DNA of 64,000 nt from Tetraselmis striata (Eukaryota > Chlorophyta > Chlorodendrophyceae > Chlorodendrales > Chlorodendraceae), in NCBI GenBank assembly GCA_006384855.1, contig VCJN01001169.1:62001-126000 (forward strand). Reading direction: 5' to 3'. Below are positions 44,001 to 54,400 of this stretch, piece after piece. Both the position numbers and the translations under genes were made by a program. A model generated the notes under the pieces. The model worked only from the letters and a program-made list of their open reading frames with translations. It was not told where the DNA came from and ran no database searches. How positions within the stretch are numbered: position 1 is the first letter of the stretch; each line of letters begins with the position of its first letter.

Positions 44001-44757
44001 CGAGCGCAAGTCCACAGGGTGTGGCTGCCGACGCGCCGGCTCCCTGCCCGCCGCTCTCCCCAGCCTGGCTATCGCTATGCGTAGGCCAGCCCTCGCCCGC
44101 ATCGCCAGCGACAGCCAAGCTCGGCGACATGTCTGCCGCTGGCGGGCCCTGCCCCTGACCCGCCACTGACTGCGTATCGGCCCGGCTAGGTCCAACGGCA
44201 AGGGTCGCCACGCGACGAGAGCGTTGGGTGGGGGCACGTCGAGCAGACGCAGCCCTTGGTCGAGCGGGTCGGGCGGACCGGCTGGCAGACTCTCGAGAGG
44301 GTGGCCGCGTGCGGGGGGGAAGCGGGGGGGGGGGGGGGGGGTGCTAGGCACCTCCATCGCGATGGGACCTACCCCAGCCTGCATGGCAGTAACCGATAGC
44401 GTGAGCTGCAAGTCTCTATAGCTGCCTACTCACCAGCCGTGCATACCTACGCCGAAGGTAGGCGGAGTCCATTCATGTCACGGATCCGGGCGTTCGCGCC
44501 TTTTTGTGTAAGTTAAGACCCTGCATGCCTGTGTCGCGTGGGATCCTTTCCTATGAATAGTCGCTAACTGTCTGCCACGGCCCGGTTTGGGTTCTGGGCA
44601 GCCTTGGCGGTGGTGGAAAGGTATACTAGTAGCGACTAGTAGTACTGCGCAGCCCCCCCTCCACTCGAGTGGGCGGGATAAGGGTTGGCGGCGGCGACGG
44701 CGAGTACAGTACTTTGCGCTGTATATGTGTGTCTGTAGTACATTGTTTGGCGCGTGA
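41052..44757. other. Interior of the inverted-repeat-bounded segment
   Basis: From left to right: an AGGT tetranucleotide repeat at 41160-41189; open frames around 41281-41820, including a 134-residue frame at 41416-41820 with no recognised family; the higher-order satellite at 41838-43860; and Pro/Ala-rich frames on both strands at 43906-44411 that could be exons but match nothing I know. No transposase was recognised, so if this is a DNA transposon it is non-autonomous. Confidence 0.5.
41838..43860 (+). repeat. Higher-order satellite array: about 11 monomers of 170-192 bp, 720-bp unit
   Basis: Monomers begin at a GCAGCAAGGCCGCCCACCTT-like block at about 41838, 42029, 42215, 42407, 42579, 42749, 42935, 43127, 43299, 43469 and 43653. 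Their spacings of 186, 192, 172 and 170 repeat in that order, so four monomers make a 720-bp unit. The units 42004-42723 and 42724-43443 differ at only about five positions, while monomers within a unit are clearly diverged. This is the pattern of unequal exchange acting on the four-monomer block. Confidence 0.92.
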
Positions 44758-44829
44758 GCTAGTAAATTGTCCCATTTTCAGTGAGTCAAAAGTGAAGTAT
44801 AGTGGCCTCTACCGTTTACGCCATAATAT
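44758..44829 (-). repeat. Right arm of a 71-bp inverted repeat
   Basis: Mirror copy of 40981-41051, about 3.7 kb away. Outside both arms the similarity fades within 20-30 bases (GCGCACTGGGA on the left; GCGC..TCTCCCGCGCAC on the right). Confidence 0.88.
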
Positions 44830-45740
44830 TGCGCTTTTCTCCCGCGCACTAATCACTAATCGTGGCTCCGGTCCGTCCCGGCCGCCCTCATCCTCCCCCC
44901 AAATCCTGCGGTCTCTCTGCGCCCTCGACGAATTCTCGTTGTTCCACATCTTACTTGCCTACCCCTTCTAGGATTGGCAAATTGGACTGCACTTAAACTG
45001 CATTTATTTCATTGGACGGAGTCCCCCCTTCTCTTCACGGCGCGCATAATGGGAATGGGATTCTTTTTTGTTATGGCGTCGAGCCCTCCCTCATGTTTTC
45101 TTTGTTGCACATGTATCGTACTAACTCACGAAATGCTTTGCTCCGCGGGCTGGGGCTTGCCCCAACTCGCATCATTACTCGAATGGGCCGACGCCCAGTA
45201 AACGGGCGGCCGGCGGGCAGACATTTTGTGGTCAGTGCTGCCGGGCATTTATTATTGTTTGCGTTGTTTCCGACCGCCAACACTGCTGCAGGAAATTCTG
45301 TCATAACCCTATGACGGCGTCTTATTAGTTGTCCAATGCTCCGGCAATTTGCTTAATGACTATACCGGGATTTTTAGTTAGCGACTACTGGATCGCGCGC
45401 TGCCCAAACGGCCGTGGTAGACGCGCGCAGCGAGGGTTTCAGTGTTGCCATGCCTGTCCCGGGGGTGGAAAAAAGTGGGCGCATTGCTGGCGGGACGACA
45501 TGCGCCCGCTGGGAGCAGGGGGATTCCTACCAGAGGTTTGATCGATGGGCAGTCGATGAGCTCACTGCTGACGGGCGAGCAGGGATAGGGACGACTGCTA
45601 CTTCTGCGACGACAGGGACCATTTACGAGGCTTGCTTCGTTGTTGACAAAAGGCCGTCTGTAGCGCGCGTGCTACTGCGCCTTTGGGCTTCTGCCGCGGC
45701 GCCGACCGTTCTTACCAGCAGGCTGACCGCAACAAGGAGC
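44830..45740. other. Region upstream of the MazG-like gene, no gene recognised
   Basis: The frame of the MazG-like gene stays open upstream to about 45414 with no stop, but the sequence there has no clear coding character. ATG 45741 is preferred as the start. Confidence 0.4.
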
Positions 45741-47483
45741 ATGGCAGACGATGAGCAGCACCGTCCGTCGCTGGATCGGCTGGAGTCCAGCTCGAGCTTC
45801 CACAGCGCATTCGAATACGATCCGTCGGCGGGCTTACATATGTCCGGCTCGCTACATTCGATAACTGAGCGGGACTTCCCAACGCGGGAGCTGCGGCGGC
45901 TGGAGTCGCACGCGCTGGCGGATGGCAGCAGCGAGGCCGCGTCGGCGGGGACGTCTGAGCCGGCGGGCACCCCGACGCCCAGTACCCCCAGCGGCAAGCA
46001 CGCCGGCGGCCTGCTGGTTCGCACAGACACGGCGTCGCTGCACGTGATGGCCCACGACGTGCTGCGGGTGCAGCTGATGGAGCTGGCGAAGGAGAAGGCC
46101 GCGCTGGTGGAGGCGATGCGGGAGCTGGAGCTGCGGGAGGTGCTGCTGCTGGAGGAGATCAAACAGGAGGAGGAGATGCTGGGAGACGAGATCATCGCGG
46201 CGGGTGTGCTGGAGGACGAGGCTTTCGACGAGAGGGACGACGCGTACGCCGGGTTGGTGGAGCAGTACCGCAACATCCTGGTCGGCTACAATGCCATCAA
46301 GAACAGCACCACCGTGGAGGAGTGCGTGAACTACATTGCAGGGCTGGAGGCGGTGGAGCAGGTACCGCTAGAGCGCGTGGTGGAGGGCAACGGGCGGTGG
46401 GTGAAGAGCCGCGGCTGGCACCTCGCCGGCTCGCACCACGGCAACTCCAGCCAGCTGTACCGCCTGCTCGCGGAGGAGGTGGGCGAGCTGCTGGCGGAGC
46501 TGGACAAGGGGCGCTCCAAGACGGCGGCGCATGAGGCGGGGGACGTGCTCGCGTACGCGCTGCAATTTGTGTGGGAGTTCGACCTCGGCGGCTTCTTCCC
46601 GCCCGAGGGGAAGGACACCCGGTTCTGGGTCGACCTGGACCAGAGCTTTGCGCAGCTGCAGTGCCGCAAGGTGGAGGACATCCGCGCCGGGCGCAGCAAG
46701 GGGCTGGTGGAGCTGCGCGATGTGCTGCTCCGGCTGCACCGGTGCGCCCCCCGCCCCATGCGGCCATGCCCATGGACCCATCACGCCCCTCGTTCCCATC
46801 CATCTGCCAGCCCCTAAAGTCGCAGATTCGGGTGGGAAGTCATCACGGCGGCAATGCAACCAACCCCATTTTTAATTTAGCGCCGTCTGGCCTCAACAGG
46901 CGCCGACACACCTATGGGAATCCCTATCATGAGCCTCAAAGTGAGCTTGCATGCAGCCTATGCGACCATTCGGTTTCGGTCCGCGATAGTTTCGTGTAAT
47001 TTGACCCTAGACAGGCAGGGCTGGCTCTTATTCGCGGTGCCCTCATTACCGCACCGTCGTCCGTAACCGCTTTCCATTTTAAGGCGCAACATTGATACCG
47101 GCGATGTGCAGCACTAGTAGACATAGGGTAGAAAGGGGAGGGGGGTCGTTCCAGCTACCGTGCCCCGTGCTGATATGCTGATTGTGGCTGGCCGGGCATG
47201 GCCAGGTCGGTGTCGCTGCTGGCGAGCAGCCTGCGCACCGGTGAACGGCGACCACCAGCGCTTCCTGAGCGCCAGCGAGAAGGACAAGCGCGGCGCGCTC
47301 GCACGGGACGTGGGCGCGCTGCTGGAGTGCATGGTGGAGGTCACCGTCACGCACCAGCTCAACCTGCTGGCGGCGCCCACCGCGTGGGTGTACACCGGCC
47401 TGCGCGCCGGGCAGGAGGAGGCCTGGGTGCAGTCGTACCAGTGCCAGAACAGAGCGTGCGCGGCCCAGAAGGAGGTGAGCCCC

Positions 47484-47514
<31 letters not shown>

Positions 47515-49215
47515 TCTTCCCATCCCCAGCCCACCTCTGCCGTCCTCGCGATTTGTAGTGCTGCGCACCGTTCCTCATGTGCAGTATCTCCTCCTGTGCC
47601 GGGTCCGGCAGCTCGCAGGTGATCAGAACCCACCGCGCAGCAACCCGCAGACCTGCGTTGTGGCATGTTCAAGGGATTCCGCATTTGTCCTTATAAGTCA
47701 AGCATTATTGTTGTTAACACACATATTAGCATGTGGATGTGCATGGGCATGTGTATGTATATTATTAATTTATTCCCACATTTCCGAATAAATTTATAGC
47801 ACTTATCATTGTTGGTAGTTTGTTATGACATGACGCCGTGTATGCAAATGTGCAAGGGGGCGGTTTTGACATCTGATGTGTGTGCAGGTCCCCACGCGCC
47901 TTTTATGCCGCCGCTGCGCCCGCACCAACGCCTGCCGGCAGTGCGGCGACCAGAAGGCGCTCGCCGACGTCAGCGCCGACGGCGCCGGCACACTCGCCCC
48001 TGGCGCGCTCTGCGCGCTCTGCGTGGAGCGCAACGAGTGCGCGCACTGCAAGCGCGTCGGCGCCAAGCGCTCCACGGATCACGCGCTCTGCAAGCCCTGC
48101 CACGACGCCAACCGCTGCCGCTCGTGCGGCGAGCAGCGCCAGTACCGCGGGCAGCCGCTGTGCATCCGGTGCTTCCGAGCCTCGCAGAAAGTGGGCGCTG
48201 ACAAGCACGAGGCCGCCGATCCGGCACGTGGGTTCTCCCCCACCTGCAACCGCCGCTGCACGGTCCAGCTGTGCACATCACAGGTGTCGTTGGCGGCATG
48301 GCTCTGGCCGCACTCCACGCGCCCCACTTGCATTGCATTATGTATCGGTCGATATTGCAGTCTGCCGCCATCAATTAAGCAGGTGCTTCCCTATCCGTAT
48401 CAAATAGGATGGGGGGGGGGGGGGGGGAGGGGGATACAGCCACGCACTGATGCTGCTGTACTGATTCCTCTGAGGTAGATGTACTGGCCGCTACCCGGTA
48501 CCCAAAGGACAAAACGCACCCTGTTGTGAGGTCGACATGTGCCCCACAGCCATGAGTTCCCCCGGGTGGCTCTTGGTTATGAAAAAGACAAGTCCTCTCC
48601 GCGGGTTTTTGGCCGAAGCCGCCCCAGCACTTGCGCCAACTCCCGTTGTAGGTCTGTGCATAGCCATTAAAGCATCGCATAATTCGACCCCCGAAGGCCT
48701 ATTGCATGAATCAGGTATAAAGCCAGGACACGCCCGTTCGAGAGTCGAATCGGGGACCTCGCGCACAAGAGACTTCCGCTCTACTGAACGGATAGACAAG
48801 CACGAGGCCTGTGGCTATTGATATAACATTTTCTGTTAACTCAGCATTTATAGCTTATTTATTCGGTAACTTATCTATTATTGCTTGTTTTGTTTGGCAT
48901 TAGCGGCAGCGCCCTGACGCGAATTCCTGGCATGTGCAAGGCTCGGCGGCAGGGGCAGCACCCGTGGCAGAGCGGGGCGGCAAGAAGGACCCGGGAGGAG
49001 GGAGCGCCGGACGAGCTCCAAACACGGCCCATTCCGGCCCAATGCAAAGGAACACGTCCTCCGCAGCACCCGCGCCAGGCGCCTGGAGGTCCGGTGGGGG
49101 GCGGCCGGAGGGGAAAGCGCCGCGGGAAGCGGAGGCGGAGGGGCGCAAGGAGCGAGGTAAGGGCGGCAAGGGGCGCAAGGCCGGGGGCGCGGGAAATGCG
49201 CCCAGTAGCGAGTAG
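45741..49215 (+). CDS. MazG-like / coiled-coil / CxxC zinc-finger protein
   Basis: Exons: 45741-46741, a second exon ending at 47474, 47888-48190, 48904-49215. The start of exon 2 is unresolved (somewhere from about 47132 to 47270). Residues 110-160 are a charged coiled coil (MELAKEKAALVEAMREL and more). Residues about 235-275 show LLAEEVGELLAELDKG then HEAGDVLAYALQF, the ExxE and ExxD metal-site pattern of MazG-like all-alpha NTP pyrophosphatases. Exon 3 encodes at least six CxxC pairs in series (LCRRCARTNACRQCG, LCALCVERNECAHCK, LCKPCHDANRCRSCG, LCIRCFR), a Cys-rich zinc-binding region. The C terminus is Gly/Lys/Arg-rich. The function is not known; nucleotide hydrolysis is inferred from the motif only. 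A TGTAA follows at 49245. Confidence 0.7.
46860..47075 (+). repeat. Dispersed repeat, copy 2, in intron 1 of the MazG-like gene
   Basis: Related to 24640-24860 and 49330-49520. Contains CCTCAAAGTGAGCTTGCATG and the end block CTTATTCGCGGTGCCCTCAT. Confidence 0.5.
48596..48802 (-). mobile_element. tRNA-derived SINE, second copy, in intron 3 of the MazG-like gene
   Basis: Read on the minus strand it has an A-box-like CGTTCAGTAGAGCGG, a B-box-like GATTCGACTC, and a body ending in GCTGGGGCGGCTTCGGCC. It matches the copy at 20214-20466 over most of its length but has lost the CTTTA tail. The D loop is shortened in the same way in both copies. Confidence 0.72.
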
Positions 49216-49244
49216 TGAGCGGGAAGGTAGACGGCGCTGACATC

Positions 49245-49249
49245 TGTAA
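49245..49249 (+). terminator. TGTAA polyadenylation-type signal of the MazG-like gene
   Basis: Lies 30 bases after the stop codon. Confidence 0.4.
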
Positions 49250-49329
49250 TCCCAGGATGTGTTGGCATTTGCGTTGGCTGTCGTATCTGAGGGGCGGAGC
49301 GCCCAACGACAAAGCGACCCGTGTCTCCA

Positions 49330-49520
49330 TTCCGGCACTACGGCCGCCAATGCGCCTAAAAGATCCATCAGTACAAGCCTCAAATTGGGCTTCCATGCAA
49401 TCCATAGGAACCTGCGCCATGGTTACGCAATAGTATTGTCTACATTTGCCCTCCGACAGGCGTGCCGACAGATTCAAGTTCGCAGTGTTGTTATTCCCGC
49501 GTCGGCACCCGGAGCGAGTA
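49330..49520 (+). repeat. Dispersed repeat, copy 3
   Basis: Related to 24640-24860 and 46860-47075. Contains CCTCAAATTGGGCTTCCATG and ends in CCCGCGTCGGCACCCG, the latter shared with copy 1. Confidence 0.5.
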
Positions 49521-51410
49521 CGTTGGGGCCAACACCCAGCCACTCCCCACAAGTGCGGCTCTCCATGCGTCCCTATGCGCCACTGATGCGGCAAGCCGGG
49601 CCCGCTGAGCATGGGCAAGCCGCAGCCCGGGGTCGCGGCGCTCGATGGGGTGGGCAACACTGAGGACCACAGAGGAGGGAGATGGGATGGCGCCAAGTGT
49701 CCGCTTGTTCGCGCAGAGGGGGAATGCAACCAACAGGCGTGAATATACCCGTCGCCGTACTCATCAACTTCTTTAAATCACGTTTAAGGTTGATTAATAA
49801 GGTCGAAGGCTTTGCCCACAATTGCCTACATGCTTTGCTATGCCTCCGAAGCTTCCCGACACATTCGGCGATTCTACGGTTAGTACGGCAGCCGTCGCCA
49901 AAATCAAGGCACTTCGTCAAGTTGGTGAGTATCGGCAAGAGAAGTCTTCTTTCGGGTTTTCTTTCAACTGAACAATGAATTGAGGCGATTTTGATTAACA
50001 TTGCTTACTTATTGCCATGTATCAATGCATTATACCGCCTCGGCACAATCCGCTCATTTAGATAGGCGGAGAATCACAATAGCATAGCCCCATCTGAAGT
50101 ATGTTGGTGGTGCACTTTACTGCGAGTATCATGCCATCAAGAGCAGCGACCACGACACTATGCACTGGATCGGCATGCTCCTGCTGCTTGCGTGACGCGC
50201 CCGCCAGCCTCACACTAACATTCTGCTGCACGTGCGGGGAAAATTTCATCAGCTCGGACATTCTGGACCTGCTCGGTTTCCCCTGGGCTGTATACAACGT
50301 AGTGAAAACCGCCCGCCCCCATGCTGAACACAAGGCCCACTCCTGGTTGTACGTGTGCCGGCGCACTTCCAGGACTAATCCCGCATTGTAATTCTCAGAA
50401 TCGCGAGGTGCGAGAAATTGCTGTTGTTTCATTATTTCGTCATCACAAATTCTCCGTTGCTTCTCGTTTCTTCTAAACAGTTACTTGAGCTCTGCATAGC
50501 AATGAGTCCGAGTCTCGACGTAAGCTTTTATCTCAAGTGCATCGGCGCATGTAGGTAATTCATAGGCGGTTCCCATGCAGTGCGGGCTACCAACCCGACA
50601 ATGTACATCGTGCTCTGCCCATTGTACGGATAGCTATGTACGGCTGCTGTTGCTTGACTAAATACTGCTGCTCCTTCTAATGCGGCTTCTGCTTCTGGTT
50701 CTCGGCATTTTAGGGTTTGCAGCAACAGTAGGCCCTCGGCGCTTACGGTAGAAGGTAATAAAAATGCTTTTTAATGGAGCCCGCGGCAGGTGATATTTTA
50801 GATCGCGCGTTGCTAGGTGCTACTATCTCATACATCACCTGCTAGTAATACTACTCCTTGCAGCTATGTAATATATGTATTTACTTTAGAATGATGCATT
50901 TCGCTATAGTACATTGTCCGTGGTATTATTGATGCGCCAATAAAGCATCTATGTTGGGGAGAATGATTGGCTGGAATTATTCTGTCTATTTATGTATATG
51001 GTATCTTAGCGTATATCATCTATGTATTGCACCTTATCGTACATCATGAACAATGAATCATTATAAGCATGGACAGCATGTACATCTTGAGTAGCAGTGG
51101 AGTTCGTCCAGTACGGCCACACATTACAATTACACGCACGAATGTACGAAATAGCGCACACGTACCACCCGCCGGTACATAATAATCCTTAGGTAAATTA
51201 ACATCCATAGAAAATGCAGCTACCCGTACGATACTACCGCCCGTGAATGATGACAATCCTTCCTGGTAGTATCCCTGCCAGTACGTACCATACATTTATG
51301 AGTATGGATTAGATTGAAATAGCGATTGACTTTATTTGGAAGTCCGTTACCGGTACTGGGGCCGCGCGGGCGCGCATCTGGACAAGCAACAACAGCGCCC
51401 GCATGCGGCC

Positions 51411-54400
51411 ATGCGGCCGGTCGCGCGCCACCTTCGCGGGCGCGACACGACACCCGCCCGAACCACAAACATCAAGGGAACCACGCCAGCACGAGCCTCA
51501 CCTGCTCGACTGCGAAAACTCTCGAACACGCCGAGCACGCTTTACCAGACTGCAGCCTGGGCAAGTGAGCTCGGCCACCGAGAGCTTCCCAAAAGCCCCT
51601 CGACTGCGCCGCGGCGAGCGAGCCCGACTCTGCGGCGCCCCGCATCTGAGCGCGCAGCCGAGAGGAGGTTGGTAGCGGCGGCCTGGGACCGGAAGGGCGC
51701 GATGGGCGGCGGCCTGTCTTTGCCCGCGGACCTGGCGGCGTACGGTGGCGCCGCCGCCGACGATGGCATCGAGAACACGGAGCTATACACGGTGCGCGGG
51801 GCATATGAGCGCGCGGCCCCGAGCGGAGGCAGTGCCGGCGACTGTCACTGCCGCCCGCCTACATCTGCTTGGCCCCACACACACACACACACACACACCC
51901 TCTATCTCCTACATTAGCTGCTGCTGCTGCTGTTGCCCCGACGTGCGTCTTTGGTGTATGGGAAGGCGCACACCCGGGCTGTGCACATCTGTTTTGAGTT
52001 ATTGCGGGCTGGTGCACAAGAAAGAACAATGAAGCACATCACACAGTATACGCGGTCATGCTCCGCGGTGACAAGCCTGGGCTATGCGGCAGTAACGTGG
52101 TAGTCGCATGGGCGATGCAGATTGTGTGGTTGCGGGTACGCGTATGTGGGCTTGTGCGGATGTGACTGTGGGGGGGGGGGGCGTCATGGCGTGGCGTGTC
52201 CAGGGCATATGCCGGCTGGCCTTCACTTCAACAGCACGAATCCTGAACAGTCCCTCACCTTTCCACGTACGCTTCTGCACCCATTCATTGAGCAGAATAT
52301 GTATACGTCAGCAGGCGCCTGCCATCGCCTAGGGGCGATCCGCCCGGCCCGGCCATGACGCCTCTCCGCAGGCGATGGCGGTGGCGATGGGGGGCAGGGC
52401 TGTGGTGGCATGCTGACGTGCGGCGCTTGGGCGCCTGGTTGGCCCTGCCTGCAGGTCCGCATCTACAGCGGCAAGCATGTGGAGAGCGGGTGGAGCGCAG
52501 CGGTGAGCGCGTCGCCTGCTCTATGGCACAACGGGGGTGGGCAAGGGGTGAGAGGGGAGGAGGGTACCGCTCAGCTGCGGGCATGCGGGCTGGGGCTGAT
52601 GATGTCCCAGCGGTCGTTGGACCTCTAGGCCCGGGCGCGCCGGCTACTGACGGCGTGCGGTGGCGCTGTCGTTGGCGCGTGCGGCGCAGGTGGCGTACCA
52701 GCTGGTGGGCGAGACCGGGATGAGCGCGCCGCAGCGCGTCAGCGGCTGCGTGGAGCAGTCGCTCACGGAGGAGGGCTTCACCACCATGGAACAGCTGCAG
52801 GACGGCACGCACCGGGAGGAGTTCAGCTACGCAGCAGGTGCGCCCGTACCGTGGGGCACAATGGCGCCTCGCTTCCTTCCTTCCTGGGGTTTGGGAACCC
52901 TAAACCCCATGAGACACCCCCCCCCCCCCCCCCCCCAGCGGAGGACCTGGGCGACATTGGCTGCGTGGTGTTCACCAACCAAGGCGCGGGCGCCCAGGCG
53001 GACTGGGAGGTGCACAAGGTGGTGGTGGAGAAGATCGTGGAGGGCGGCCTCGAGAACGGGCGCTTCTGGAAGCAGTGGGTGATCCCCTGCTACGGCTGGG
53101 TGCCGGCGGAGGGGCGCCGCCACTTCTTCGAGGCGCAGCCGCGCCTCCCCAGACACGTGCGCGCGCGCCTCTCATCGCTGGCTGTCCATTGTGACACATC
53201 CACTTCGCTCCTTCCGACTGGCCCTGCTCACATGTCTTAATCATTGCCACCCATATGCCACATTGACGCTGGTCCTCATTTGTGGGGACTTCTTACGATG
53301 GCACACGTTTCCCTCACCCCATACCCCCGCCCCCAGGCAGGTCGGGTGCGCCGCCTTCAGCAAAGCATTTAAATCTATATTGTAGCGTCACACACTAAAA
53401 AGAGCGACACAGTGTGTGACACACTTGACTGTCTGTCACGTTACAGCATACGCCACTACACACGCACATTGCACATACGAGTACTCCATCTGCCATAGCC
53501 TTATATGAAACCCTAAGTATGTCACGTCGAGTACAGATAGGTAGGGGCTTAGGGTTGGAAACAGGACCAGCTGTATTTTCAAACCCTAAATCCGTAATCG
53601 AGCGCAATGTATTAAAACCTACCCTAAAGGGGGTTAGGGACTATGCCCGCCACAAAGCAGTAGCGGCATCAGGCACTCCCGCCTGCGCAGATGATGCCGA
53701 TACTCTGTCTCGGCGTTCCCATTGCCAATGTAGCTCTACTATTGATAAGATGGTGCAATGGATCATGAAGCCAGTGAATGTATTATTATAGCCACTCTCG
53801 TTTGCCGTGGTCGCCGTTTCTTTCCATTCGGAGCGGCAGCAGCCCGGCCCACCGCTCCGAATGCCACGCTAAGGGTCTAATGAGACTTTAAAGCAATGCC
53901 GGCATCCGGTCGCCAGCCCTGCGTGCCGCCTGGCCACTGACCTGCTGCGTGCCCCACCCATCCCTGGGCAACTGCTGCTTGCCGCCCCAGACGCCGTTTT
54001 ACCTGCAGGAGATGCGCGCGCGGGAGCTGGAGGACATGCAGCGCACGTACCTGTGGGAGACGGACCCCATCAACGGGCTGCCCATCTCGCTGCCCAACCG
54101 CATTGCGGCGTCCCGGCTGGAGGACCTCCCGCGCGACGAGCGGCCGCCGGAGCTGTCGAGCGGCGACCTCGCGGCGCAGGTGGCGCAGCTGCTGGTCGAG
54201 CGGGGGCTGAGCCACCTCATCGGTGAGCGCCGGGCTGCCCTCCACACTGCGGCGTCCCTGCAGCCCATCCCATCGCAGGCACGTGTACGGGTGCGGACGC
54301 GGCAATGTGGCCACCGCAAATTATATCCTTCCCTGCCTGCCAGAGGCCATTTACAGCCAAAAATATATCGGCGCTATACCGGATGTTCCTGCTACAGGTT

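Larger units (their letters stand above)
49216..51410. other. Intergenic region
   Basis: Contains a TGTAA at 49245-49249, the third dispersed-repeat copy, an AT-rich stretch (50450-51300) and open frames on both strands at 50058-50432 with no recognised family. One of these has a CCTCGENF peptide on the plus strand, which alone is not enough to call a zinc finger. Confidence 0.4.

Noticed and set aside
50058-50432. Candidate zinc-finger or RNA polymerase subunit gene
   Set aside because: A single CxxC-like pair on one strand and a longer frame on the other. Neither shows a recognisable domain.
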